A stretch of DNA of 64,000 nt from Actinomadura atramentaria DSM 43919 (GTDB lineage: Bacteria; Actinomycetota; Actinomycetes; Streptosporangiales; Streptosporangiaceae): NCBI RefSeq assembly GCF_000381885.1, contig NZ_KB907217.1:62001-126000 (forward strand). The letters run 5' to 3'. A program made the translations under genes and the position numbers. The stretch's first letter is position 1. Every line of letters begins with the position of its first letter. This document shows, piece after piece, positions 1 to 7,666 of this stretch. Below the pieces are notes generated by a model that saw only the letters and a list, made by a program, of their open reading frames with translations, did not search any database and was not told the origin of the DNA.

Positions 1-503
1 TCGGTGTAGACGGCCGCGGACTTCAGGCCCTCGGTGCGCAGCGCCGGGACCTGCTCCAGCGCGTGCGCCCTGGAGATCACCCGGCCGAGGCCGTCGCCGA
101 ACGCCGACAGCGCCGAGTACAGGAAGACGCCCGCGCCGAGCTTGGCCGCGCCGTGCGGCCCGTCGGCGTACACCGGCACGATGAACCGGCGCGGCGACAC
201 CAGGTGCGGCGCGACGTCGGCGGCCAGGCTACGGCGCTCGCGGTGGTTCTCGGCGACCAGCCGGACGTTGCCGGTCTGCAGGTAGCGCAGCCCGCCGTGG
301 ACGAGCTTGGTCGACGCGCTGGACGTCGCGCCCGCGAAGTCCCCGGCGTCCACCAGCGCGACCCGCAGGCCCGCCTGCGCGGCGGTCCACGCGGCGGCGA
401 TCCCGACGATGCCGCCGCCGATCACTAGCAGGTCGAACGTCCCGCGGCCGAGTTCGGCGCGGACCGCCGCCCGGTCCGTCGCCGCCGTCGTCATGGCGCT
501 CAT
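1..503 (-). CDS. glpD: Glycerol-3-phosphate dehydrogenase, FAD-dependent (N-terminal part, cut by window edge)
   Basis: The first 167 residues are visible; the C-terminal two thirds lie outside the window. The protein oxidises sn-glycerol 3-phosphate to dihydroxyacetone phosphate and passes electrons to the quinone pool. A Rossmann FAD motif GGGIVG sits at residues 29-34, followed by the family sequence SSASTKLVHGGLRYLQ, typical of GlpD. The ATG at 503 overlaps the TGA of glpK (ATGA), so the two are translationally coupled. A second ATG three codons in is possible. Order glpK-glpD matches the Streptomyces gyl operon. The identification is secure; only the end is missing. Confidence 0.95.
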   Translation of the reverse strand, partial: MSAMTTAATDRAAVRAELGRGTFDLLVIGGGIVGIAAAWTAAQAGLRVALVDAGDFAGATSSASTKLVHGGLRYLQTGNVRLVAENHRERRSLAADVAPHLVSPRRFIVPVYADGPHGAAKLGAGVFLYSALSAFGDGLGRVISRAHALEQVPALRTEGLKSAAVYT

Positions 504-2032
504 CGCTCCTCCGTCTCGTCCTGCAGGTCGTCCTGGTCGATCCAGCCCTTGGCCAGTTCGACGGCCTTGCGGTACTTGCGCAGCATCCGGTTGCGGACGG
601 CGTCGTCGAGCCGGGGCGTCCACTCGGCGGCGCGCCGCCACTCGGCGCGCAGCGCGTCGGTGTCCGGCCAGACCCCGGCGACGAGCCCGGCGGCGTGCGC
701 GGCCCCCAGGCACGTGGTCTCGGAGACGAACGGCCGGGTGACGGGCGCGTCGAGCATGTCCGCGATGGTCTGCATGAGCAGGTTGTTGGCGGTCATGCCG
801 CCGTCGACCTTGAGGGACTTCAGCTCGACGCCGGAGTCCAGCACCATCGCGTCCACCACGTCGCGGGTCTGGAAGGCGGTGGCCTCCAGCACGCAGCGGG
901 CCAGGTGGCCCTTGCCCGCGAAGCCGGTGAGCCCGACGATGACGCCGCGCGCGTCGGGCCGCCAGTGCGGGGCGAACAGCCCGGAGAACGCGGGCACCAG
1001 GTACAGGCCGCCGTTGTCCTCCACCGACAGGGCCAGCGTCTCGATCTCGGCGGCGGTGCTGATCAGGCCGATGCGGTCGCGGAGCCACTGGGTGAGGGAG
1101 CCGGTGTTGGCGATGGACCCTTCGAGCGCGTAGACGGGGGCCTCGCCGCCGAGCCGGTACCCGATCGTGGTGAGCAGGCCGTGCTTGGAGCGGACGGGCT
1201 CCGCGCCGGTGTTGAGCAGCAGGAAGCTGCCGGTGCCGTAGGTGGACTTGGCGTCGCCGACCGAGAAGCACGTCTGCCCGAACAGGGCGGCCTGCTGGTC
1301 GCCGAGGGCCGCCGCGATCGGCACGCCCTCCAGGACGCCGCGGCCGGTGCCGTACACCTCGGCGGACGAGCGGATCTCCGGCAGCAGCGAGCGGGGGATG
1401 CCGAGTTCGGCGAGGATCGACTCGTCCCAGTCCAGGGTCCGCAGGTCCATCAGCATGGTGCGGCTGGCGTTGGTGACGTCGGTGACGTGGACCGCGCCGC
1501 CGGTGAGGTTCCAGACGACCCAGGTGTCCATCGTGCCGAACAGCAGCTCGCCGCGCTCGGCGCGCTCCCGGACGCCGGGCACGTGGTCGAGGAGCCAGCG
1601 GATCTTGGGTCCGGAGAAGTAGGACGCCAGCGGCAGGCCGGTCGTCGCGGCGAACCGGTCCCGGCCGGGGCCGTTCGGCCCGCCGGACAGCTCGGCGCAC
1701 AGCGCCTCGGTGCGGGTGTCCTGCCAGACGAGCGCGTGGTGGACGGGGCGGCCGGTGGCCCGGTCCCAGATCACGGTCGTCTCGCGCTGGTTGGTGATGC
1801 CGACGGCGGCCAGGTCCGACGGCCGCAGCCCGGCCTTGCCGAGCGCGCCCGCGACGACCTCCTGCACGCGCGCCCAGATCTGCGTCGCGTCGTGCTCGAC
1901 CCAGCCGGGCCGGGGGAAGATCTGCCGGTGCTCGCGCTGGTCGACGGCGATGATGTGGCTGCTCTCGTCGAAGATGATGCACCGGCTCGACGTCGTTCCC
2001 TGGTCGATCGCCGCCACGAAACGGTCCGCCAT
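500..2032 (-). CDS. glpK: Glycerol kinase (copy 1, in the glp operon)
   Basis: 510 residues, the normal length for GlpK (FGGY kinase family). It phosphorylates glycerol with ATP to glycerol 3-phosphate in the cytoplasm. Visible signatures are the phosphate-binding DQGTTSSR near the N-terminus, GWVEHD, DVTNASRTMLMD, and the FGGY signature region GLYLVPAFSGLFAPHW. It is the first gene of a glpK-glpD operon that runs away from the iclR gene upstream. A dedicated promoter overlapped by an IclR-type operator precedes it. No glycerol facilitator gene lies between the regulator and glpK, unlike the classic gyl operon. A second glpK is present at 20685-22196. Confidence 0.96.
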   Translation of the reverse strand: MADRFVAAIDQGTTSSRCIIFDESSHIIAVDQREHRQIFPRPGWVEHDATQIWARVQEVVAGALGKAGLRPSDLAAVGITNQRETTVIWDRATGRPVHHALVWQDTRTEALCAELSGGPNGPGRDRFAATTGLPLASYFSGPKIRWLLDHVPGVRERAERGELLFGTMDTWVVWNLTGGAVHVTDVTNASRTMLMDLRTLDWDESILAELGIPRSLLPEIRSSAEVYGTGRGVLEGVPIAAALGDQQAALFGQTCFSVGDAKSTYGTGSFLLLNTGAEPVRSKHGLLTTIGYRLGGEAPVYALEGSIANTGSLTQWLRDRIGLISTAAEIETLALSVEDNGGLYLVPAFSGLFAPHWRPDARGVIVGLTGFAGKGHLARCVLEATAFQTRDVVDAMVLDSGVELKSLKVDGGMTANNLLMQTIADMLDAPVTRPFVSETTCLGAAHAAGLVAGVWPDTDALRAEWRRAAEWTPRLDDAVRNRMLRKYRKAVELAKGWIDQDDLQDETEER

Positions 2033-2092
2033 ACGGCCCCTCCGGTCTGATGAGTCGGGGTGGTTGAGGGTGGTTCAAGGCTGGTTTGGAGC

Positions 2093-2121
2093 ACAGTAGC
2101 CGATTCGACTATGTCGAACAA
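2093..2121 (-). promoter_or_regulatory. glpK promoter (-35 TTGTTC, 17 bp, -10 TACTGT)
   Basis: On the minus strand TTGTTC (2116-2121) and TACTGT (2093-2098) are separated by 17 bp, a good vegetative sigma spacing. The dyad at 2104-2118 covers the -35 and the spacer, so a bound regulator would block RNA polymerase. Start of transcription is predicted near 2086, giving a leader of about 50 nt. Confidence 0.6.
2103..2119. promoter_or_regulatory. IclR-type operator, glpK copy
   Basis: Inverted repeat TTCGA-CTATG-TCGAA (2104-2118). The same arms and 5-bp spacing occur at 2916-2932 in front of the iclR and ABC transporter genes, so one regulator probably reads both. Two independent copies, each in a promoter, make chance unlikely. 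Confidence 0.7.
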
Positions 2122-2128
2122 CAGTTGA

Positions 2129-2893
2129 TCAGGAGAACAGCTCGGCGCCGAGGTCCCGGCTGATCGACCGGGACGCGTCGCGCACGGCCGCGACCAGGGC
2201 GGGCGGGAACTCGCCGCCCTCGGTCAGCCGCTCGACCGCGCCGCCGATGCCGACCGCGCCGAGCGGGCTGCCCCGGTGGTCGCGGATGGGCGCCGCCAGC
2301 CCGGCCACGCCCTCGACCGCCTCCTCGCGGTCGCCGGCCCAGCCCTGCTCGCGGATGCGGGCGCACTCGGCGTCCAGCGCGGGGCGGTCGGCCAGGGTGC
2401 TGCGGGTGAAGACCTTCAGCTCCTCGTCCAGCTCGCCGGGCGCGGCCGGGTCGAAGGCCAGCAGCACCTTGCCCCAGGCCGTCGCGTGCAGCGGCAGCAT
2501 GGAGCCGACCTCCAGGACCTGGCGGCTCTCGTCGGGACGGAACACGTGGTGGACGACCAGGACGCCGCCCTGGTGGAGCACGCCGATCCGCACGCTCTCC
2601 CCCGTGACGCGCGCCAGGTCGTCCGCCCACATCAGGGATCTCGCGCGCAGTTCGTGGACGTCCAGATAGCTGTTGCCGAGGCGCAGCAGCTCGGCCCCCA
2701 GTTGGTAGCGGCCGGTCTGCGGGTCCTGCTCCACGAACCCCTCCTGCTGGAGCGTCCGCAGGATGCCGTGGACGGTCCCCTTGGCGAGCCCGAGGGTCAC
2801 GGCCACGTCCGACAGCGCGAGTTTGCGCTGCCCGCCCGCGAGCAGCCGCAGGATCGCGGCGGCGCGTTCGAGCGACTGGATGGTTCCCGGCAT
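2129..2893 (-). CDS. IclR-family transcriptional regulator (GylR-like)
   Basis: 254 residues, full IclR length. Residues about 6-66 are the winged HTH (SLERAAAILRLL, LSDVAVTLGLAKGTVHGILR, ending YQLG); the rest is the IclR effector domain, with the RVGVLHQGGVLVVHH and HATAWGKVLLAF stretches typical of the family. AAGGGAGG lies 5 nt before the ATG. It lies between the glp operon and a divergently transcribed ABC importer, with identical operators on both flanks. The Streptomyces GylR, an IclR protein next to glpFKD, is the obvious model. Control of both units and autoregulation are inference from operator positions. Confidence 0.9.
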   Translation of the reverse strand: MPGTIQSLERAAAILRLLAGGQRKLALSDVAVTLGLAKGTVHGILRTLQQEGFVEQDPQTGRYQLGAELLRLGNSYLDVHELRARSLMWADDLARVTGESVRIGVLHQGGVLVVHHVFRPDESRQVLEVGSMLPLHATAWGKVLLAFDPAAPGELDEELKVFTRSTLADRPALDAECARIREQGWAGDREEAVEGVAGLAAPIRDHRGSPLGAVGIGGAVERLTEGGEFPPALVAAVRDASRSISRDLGAELFS

Positions 2894-2915
2894 CTGGCCT
2901 CCCTTGACGACTGTC

Positions 2916-2932
2916 GTTCGACATTATCGAAC
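2916..2932. promoter_or_regulatory. IclR-type operator, iclR/ABC transporter copy
   Basis: Perfect dyad GTTCGA-CATTA-TCGAAC. It overlaps the GATAAT sequence (2923-2928, minus strand) that is the best -10 for iclR, and lies just upstream of the -35 of the ABC operon. It matches the glpK operator at 2103-2119 in arms and spacing. Confidence 0.7.
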
Positions 2933-2939
2933 AACCTTC

Positions 2940-2968
2940 TTGAATGCGGAAAGTTTTCCGCCTAGAGT
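2940..2968 (+). promoter_or_regulatory. ABC importer promoter with an internal second dyad
   Basis: TTGAAT (2940-2945) and TAGAGT (2963-2968) are 17 bp apart. The spacer itself is an almost perfect palindrome: GCGGAAA-GT-TTTCCGC (2946-2961). This differs from the TTCGA dyad and resembles the TGGAAA/TTTCCA operators described for some IclR proteins such as IclR and AllR, so it may be a second operator. A GGAGG ribosome site follows at 2992-2996. Confidence 0.6.
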
Positions 2969-3007
2969 GTGCGGCACCTCACCCCGGTTTGCGGAGGAAT
3001 CCACCCC

Positions 3008-4252
3008 ATGCGCCCCAGAACTCTCGTCACCGCCCTCTCGGCGTCGGCCCTGCTCGTCCCCCTCGCCGCGTGCGGGAGCGGATCGTCCGGCGGGGACGGC
3101 TCGACCGTCAAGGTCGGGGCCATCCTGTCCATGTCGGGCATCTACTCCACGCTCGGCGCGCCCCAGAAGAAGGCGCTCCAGATGGGCGTCGAGGAACTGA
3201 ACAAGCAGGGTTTCACCGTCGCGGGCAAGAAGCACACGCTCGCGATCGAGTACGCCGACGACAAGTCCGACGCCGCCACGACCGGCGTCACCCAGCTCCG
3301 CGAGCTCGCGCAGGCCCAGAAGCTCCCGGTCATCGCCTACGGCAACGGCTCGGACACCTACGTCCCGCAGCTCAAGCGCAAGCCCGTCGCGATGCTGAAC
3401 CTGATCGACTCGGTGTACCCGAGCATCCTGCGGCTCAGCCCGCACTTCTGGCGGGTGCGCGGCGACTCCCCCACCTACGTCCCCGGGTGCCTCTACTACG
3501 CCAAGCGCCAGCTCGGGGTGAAGAGCATCTCCGTCATCACCGCCAAGGGCGAGGGGTACGGCGAGGGGCTGACGCAGCTCGTCGACCAGTCCGCCAAGGC
3601 CGAGGGCGTGCGGGTCGCGGCCAGCAGCCAGTTCCCGCTCGGCTCGACCGACTACAGCAACGCCATCCGCGCGGCCGTGGGCGCCAAGCCGGACGCGATC
3701 TACCTGTCCAGCGTCACCGCCGTGATCCTGCCCGTCCTCAAGCAGCTCCGGCAGTCCGGGTACACCGGCCCCGTCATCCACAGCGCGGGCGTCAACCCGA
3801 ACCAGGCCAAGGACATCCTCGGCGCGCAGTTCAACACGATCATGAAGGACAACTACGACTGCGCTGGAACGCTCCCGACGACGTCGGACAACCCGACCGC
3901 CAAGGCGTTCGCCGCCGCCTACCAGGCCCGGTACAACGAGTACCCGCAGGACCTGACGATGTGGGCGCACGACTTCCCGTTCATCGTCGCCGCCGCGATG
4001 GCCAAGGCGGGCACCACCGCCGACTCGGCGAAGATCGAGAAGGCGCTCGGCGAGATCACCGTCCCGCAGGGCACCGTCAGCGGCTGGCTCCCCGGCGACG
4101 GGCAGCGGCTGTTCACCGAGCGCATGGCCCGCACCGCCTCGGAGGTCACCACCTGGTGCAGCACCGGGCAGACCCTCGCCAGCGTGATGACGTTCGACGT
4201 CAAGAACGGCGCGGTCGTGGACCCCGTGCTCAAGAAGGACGTCTGCAAGTGA
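3008..4252 (+). CDS. HAAT-type ABC importer, substrate-binding lipoprotein
   Basis: 414 residues. The ATG at 3008 is preceded by GCGGAGGA and begins a lipoprotein signal ending at LAAC (Cys about 23), so the mature protein is tethered outside the membrane. The fold is the periplasmic binding protein family of branched-chain amino acid, urea and amide receptors (Peripla_BP_6): KVGAILSMSG opening, and two alternating lobes. It is the first gene of an SBP-permease-permease-ATPase-ATPase operon and its stop overlaps the next start (GTGA). The ligand is not readable from sequence. The shared operator with glpK points to glycerol, a glycerol derivative or a co-metabolised compound (inference). Confidence 0.9.
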   Translation: MRPRTLVTALSASALLVPLAACGSGSSGGDGSTVKVGAILSMSGIYSTLGAPQKKALQMGVEELNKQGFTVAGKKHTLAIEYADDKSDAATTGVTQLRELAQAQKLPVIAYGNGSDTYVPQLKRKPVAMLNLIDSVYPSILRLSPHFWRVRGDSPTYVPGCLYYAKRQLGVKSISVITAKGEGYGEGLTQLVDQSAKAEGVRVAASSQFPLGSTDYSNAIRAAVGAKPDAIYLSSVTAVILPVLKQLRQSGYTGPVIHSAGVNPNQAKDILGAQFNTIMKDNYDCAGTLPTTSDNPTAKAFAAAYQARYNEYPQDLTMWAHDFPFIVAAAMAKAGTTADSAKIEKALGEITVPQGTVSGWLPGDGQRLFTERMARTASEVTTWCSTGQTLASVMTFDVKNGAVVDPVLKKDVCK

Positions 4253-5109
4253 TCCAGGTCCTCGTCAACGGCGTCTTCCTCGGCTGCCTGTTCGCGGTGG
4301 TCGCGGTGGGGCTGACCCTGGTCTACGGGGTCATGGAGGTGCCGAACTTCGCGCACGCGGGCGTCATCGTCCTCGCCGCGTACACCACCTGGTCGGTGGA
4401 GCACGCGGGCGCGCCGTTCGTCGTCGCCGCCCTCGCCGGGATCGCCTGCGGCGGCGCCGTGTCGGTCCTCACCGAGGTGCTGGCCTACCGGTGGATCATC
4501 ACCAAGCCCGCCGCCGCGCCCGCCGTCGCGCTCGGCCTGCTGCTGATCCTGCAGAACGTCGCGCTGCGGCTGTACGGCGGCGAGGGCCGGTCCCTCGACA
4601 CGCCCTACGACACCGTCCTGCTCAAGGCGGGCGGGGTGTCGCTGCCCGGCGTGAAGGCCGCGCTGATCGTGCTGGCCGTCCTGTCGCTCGGCGCGCTGCA
4701 CCTGCTGCTGTCGCGGACCTCGCTCGGCCGCGCCATGCGCGCGGTCGCCCAGGACCGCGACGCCGCCGCGATGCTCGGCATCCCCATGCGCCGCCAGTAC
4801 GCGCTGGCGTTCCTCATCGCCGGGATGCTCGGCGGCGTCGCCGCCGTCGCCTACGCGCCGACGTTCCAGGTCTCCCCGTACATGGCCGACGACGTGCTGC
4901 TCAGCGCGTTCGTCGTGGTCGTCCTCGGCGGCCTCGGCAGCGTGTGGGGCGCGGTCGCCGGCGGCCTGGTCCTCGGCGTCGTCGAGGGCCTGGGCGCGGC
5001 GTACGTCAGCTCCGCGTACCAGAGCGCGTTCGGCTTCCTCATGCTCGTGCTCATCCTCGTGCTGCGGCCCGGCGGGCTGCGCACGACCGACGCCCGAAGG
5101 GTGGCCTGA
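4249..5109 (+). CDS. HAAT ABC importer permease, LivH-like
   Basis: 286 residues starting at a GTG that overlaps the TGA of the receptor gene. Polytopic membrane protein with about eight hydrophobic segments. The LivH cytoplasmic-loop pattern is seen in RAMRAVAQDRDAAAMLGI, and the C-terminal region VLGGLGSVWGAVAGGLVLG is typical. Forms the channel together with the LivM-like protein encoded next. A 1-nt gap to the following ATG indicates one transcript. Confidence 0.92.
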   Translation: MIQVLVNGVFLGCLFAVVAVGLTLVYGVMEVPNFAHAGVIVLAAYTTWSVEHAGAPFVVAALAGIACGGAVSVLTEVLAYRWIITKPAAAPAVALGLLLILQNVALRLYGGEGRSLDTPYDTVLLKAGGVSLPGVKAALIVLAVLSLGALHLLLSRTSLGRAMRAVAQDRDAAAMLGIPMRRQYALAFLIAGMLGGVAAVAYAPTFQVSPYMADDVLLSAFVVVVLGGLGSVWGAVAGGLVLGVVEGLGAAYVSSAYQSAFGFLMLVLILVLRPGGLRTTDARRVA

Positions 5110-5110
5110 C

Positions 5111-6103
5111 ATGCGCCTCCCCGCCGCCGCGCGGCACGCCGGGACCGCGGCCGGACTCGCGGCCCTCAGCGTCCTCGCCTACGTCCTGCTGAAGAACGTG
5201 CAGGGCGACCGGGGCCAGGTGGTCCTGCTCATCGTCGTCTGGACGATCGCCCTCACCGGGCTCAACCTCATCCAGGGCCTGGGCGGCTACCCGAGCCTCG
5301 CGCACGTCTCGTTCTTCGCGGGCGGCGCGTACCTGTCGGCGTACCTGCTCGGCAAGGGGCTGCCGATGGCGGTGTGCGCGGCGCTCGCCGTCGGCGGCAC
5401 CATGCTCGCCGGGCTCGTCGTCGCGCTGGTGTTCAGCCGGACGCGCGGGCAGTACTTCGCGATCGGCACGATGTTCTTCACCGCCGTCGTGAACCTGGTG
5501 CTCACCAACGCGGCGGGCGTCACCGGCGGGCCCAACGGGCGGCCGGTGGACCTCGGGTTCTCCCTCGACGCGACGCTGGTGCTGCTGGCCGCGTCGCTCG
5601 GGCTGAGCCTCGGCGCGTTCCACGTCCTCGCGCGGACCCGTTTCGGGGACCGGCTGCGCGCCGTCCGCGAGGACGAGGACCTGGCGCAGCACGTCGGCGT
5701 CCCGACCGCGCGCGTCAAGCTCGTCGCGATGGTCGCGTCCTCGGCGTTCGGGGCGTGGGCGGGCGTGCTGTTCGCCCAGTACAACGGCGTCATCGCGCCG
5801 TCGCAGTTCACGTTCGTGCAGAGCTTCCTCATGCTCGTCGCGATCGGGCTCGGCGGGTCCGGGCGGCTGCTGGCCCCGCTCGTCGGCAGCGCGATCGTCA
5901 TCGGGTTCACCCAGCTCATCAAGCTCGGGCCGGGGATCAGCCAGATCGCCCTCGGCGTGCTGTTCATCCTGGTCACGCTGCTCGTCCCCAACGGGGTGCT
6001 CGGCGGGATCACCGGGCTGTGGCGGCGGGTGCGGCCGGGCCGGGCGGGCGGTCCCGCCGCCGAACCGCCGCGCGTCCGCGCCAAGGAGGAGGTCGCGTCA
6101 TGA
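5111..6103 (+). CDS. HAAT ABC importer permease, LivM-like
   Basis: 330 residues, membrane protein with eight or more hydrophobic segments. Family landmarks are TGLNLIQGLGGYPSLAHVSFF near the N-terminus (the LivM N-x-GxGGxxSLGH region), RGQYFAIGTM, and the coupling loop VREDEDLAQHVGVPTARVKL that contacts the ATPases. The C-terminus is basic and cytoplasmic. The stop overlaps the next start (ATGA). Partner of the LivH-like protein. Confidence 0.92.
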   Translation: MRLPAAARHAGTAAGLAALSVLAYVLLKNVQGDRGQVVLLIVVWTIALTGLNLIQGLGGYPSLAHVSFFAGGAYLSAYLLGKGLPMAVCAALAVGGTMLAGLVVALVFSRTRGQYFAIGTMFFTAVVNLVLTNAAGVTGGPNGRPVDLGFSLDATLVLLAASLGLSLGAFHVLARTRFGDRLRAVREDEDLAQHVGVPTARVKLVAMVASSAFGAWAGVLFAQYNGVIAPSQFTFVQSFLMLVAIGLGGSGRLLAPLVGSAIVIGFTQLIKLGPGISQIALGVLFILVTLLVPNGVLGGITGLWRRVRPGRAGGPAAEPPRVRAKEEVAS

Positions 6104-6813
6104 CCGCGCTGCTCACCGTCGACGGGGTCGTCAAGCGCTACGGCGGGCTCGCGGCCGTGGACGGGGTGTCGTTCACCCTGAACGCGGGCGGGGTGCTCGG
6201 CCTCATCGGACCCAACGGATCGGGGAAGACGACCCTGCTCGGCGTCCTGGCCGGAACCCACGAGCCCACCGCCGGGTCCGTCGCGATCGACGGGCGCGTC
6301 GCGTCCGGGCGGGGCGCGCACCGCGCCGTCCGCGCCGGGATCGCCCGCACGTTCCAGACCACCCGGCTGTTCGGGAGCTGGACGCTGCGCGACGCGCTGC
6401 GGCTCGCGCGCGGCGAGGCGCGCGGCCGGTCCGGCGCGGCGTCGGACGAGACGATCGCCGGGCTGCTGTCGCTGGACGGCCTGCTGGACCGGCCCTGCGG
6501 GTCGCTGACCAGCGCCGCGCAGCGGCTGGCGATGATCGCGCTGGCGCTGGCGACCGGACCGCGCGTCCTGCTGCTGGACGAGCCCGCGGTCGGGATGGAC
6601 ACCGCCGAGTCCGCGGCGCTGGCCGCCGCCGTCCGACGCGTCGCCGACGAGCTGGGCGTCGCGGTCGTCGTCGTGGACCACAACATGCACTTCCTCATGC
6701 CGCTCGCCGACACCGTCCTGGTCATGGCGGCCGGGGCCGTGCTGGCGACCGGCACGCCGGAGGAGATCCGCTCGAACGAGGCCGTCATCGCCTCCTACCT
6801 CGGGGGAGCCTGA
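6100..6813 (+). CDS. HAAT ABC importer ATPase, LivG-like, with altered signature motif
   Basis: 237 residues. Walker A GPNGSGKT at 37-44, Q-loop ARTFQ at 82-86, Walker B RVLLLDEP at 155-162 and an H-loop His in VVDHN are intact. The ABC signature, usually LPYGQQ or LSGGQ, reads LTSAAQ at 136-141, so both signature glycines are gone. Its partner ATPase encoded immediately downstream has a canonical signature, so the dimer may have one composite site with weak turnover. Start ATG overlaps the previous stop; CCAAGGAGGAGG precedes it. Confidence 0.9.
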   Translation: MTALLTVDGVVKRYGGLAAVDGVSFTLNAGGVLGLIGPNGSGKTTLLGVLAGTHEPTAGSVAIDGRVASGRGAHRAVRAGIARTFQTTRLFGSWTLRDALRLARGEARGRSGAASDETIAGLLSLDGLLDRPCGSLTSAAQRLAMIALALATGPRVLLLDEPAVGMDTAESAALAAAVRRVADELGVAVVVVDHNMHFLMPLADTVLVMAAGAVLATGTPEEIRSNEAVIASYLGGA

Positions 6814-6814
6814 C

Positions 6815-7552
6815 ATGCCCGAAACGTCACCCGTGCTGAAGCCCGTGCTGGAAGTGTCGGGGCTGACCGTCGCGTTCGGCGCGACGACCGCCGTCCGCGA
6901 GGTCTCGCTGACCGCCGCCGCCGGGACCGTCACCGGCATCCTCGGCGCGAACGGCGCCGGGAAGACCACCACCCTGCTCGGCGTCCTCGGGCTGGTGCCG
7001 CGCCGCGCCGGGACGGTCGCGTTCGACGGCCGGGACGTCACCGCCCTGGAGACCGGCGCGCTCGTCCGCGCGGGCATCGCGCTGTGCCCGGAGAACCGCC
7101 GCCTGTTCCCGAGCATGTCGATCGAGGACAACCTGCTGCTCGGCGCGTACGGGCACGGGCGCAAGGTGCGGCGGGCGCGGCTGGACCGCACCTACGAGCG
7201 GTTCGCGTGGCTGCGCGACCGCGCCGCCGAGCCCGCCGGGCGGCTCAGCGGCGGCCAGCAGCAGGCCGTCGCCATCGCCCGCGCGCTGATGTCGGAGCCG
7301 CGGCTGGTGCTGCTGGACGAGCCGTCCAGCGGCCTGTCGCCCGTCGCGGTCGACGAGATCGGGGAGCTGCTGGCCGGGATCGCCGCCGACGGCACCGCGA
7401 TGCTGCTGGTCGAGCAGAACGTCAAGCTCGTCCAGCGGCTGTGCTCGACGGCGTACGTCCTGTCGCACGGCCGGGTCACCGCGTCCGGCCCGGTGGCCGA
7501 CCTGCTCCGCGACGACGCCGTCTCCGACGCCTACCTCGGGAAGGCGGGCTGA
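6815..7552 (+). CDS. HAAT ABC importer ATPase, LivF-like
   Basis: 245 residues with all motifs intact: Walker A GANGAGKT at 44-51, the LivF-specific PENRRLFPSMSIEDNL stretch, signature LSGGQQ at 144-149, Walker B LVLLDEP at 164-170, and H-loop region LLVEQN in which LivF proteins carry Gln. It is the last gene of the five-gene operon. The 114 nt that follow carry a GAGGAG ribosome site for the next gene, which may be on its own transcript. Confidence 0.93.
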   Translation: MPETSPVLKPVLEVSGLTVAFGATTAVREVSLTAAAGTVTGILGANGAGKTTTLLGVLGLVPRRAGTVAFDGRDVTALETGALVRAGIALCPENRRLFPSMSIEDNLLLGAYGHGRKVRRARLDRTYERFAWLRDRAAEPAGRLSGGQQQAVAIARALMSEPRLVLLDEPSSGLSPVAVDEIGELLAGIAADGTAMLLVEQNVKLVQRLCSTAYVLSHGRVTASGPVADLLRDDAVSDAYLGKAG

Positions 7553-7666
7553 CGGCCCGCCCCCGGCCCCCGCGAGGAGAGGAGGACGCACCACCGCATC
7601 GGTCCACCCCCCCTGATCCGTTGCCGAATCACCGTTTCGCGAAGACACAGCCGAGGAGTTCCCCCC

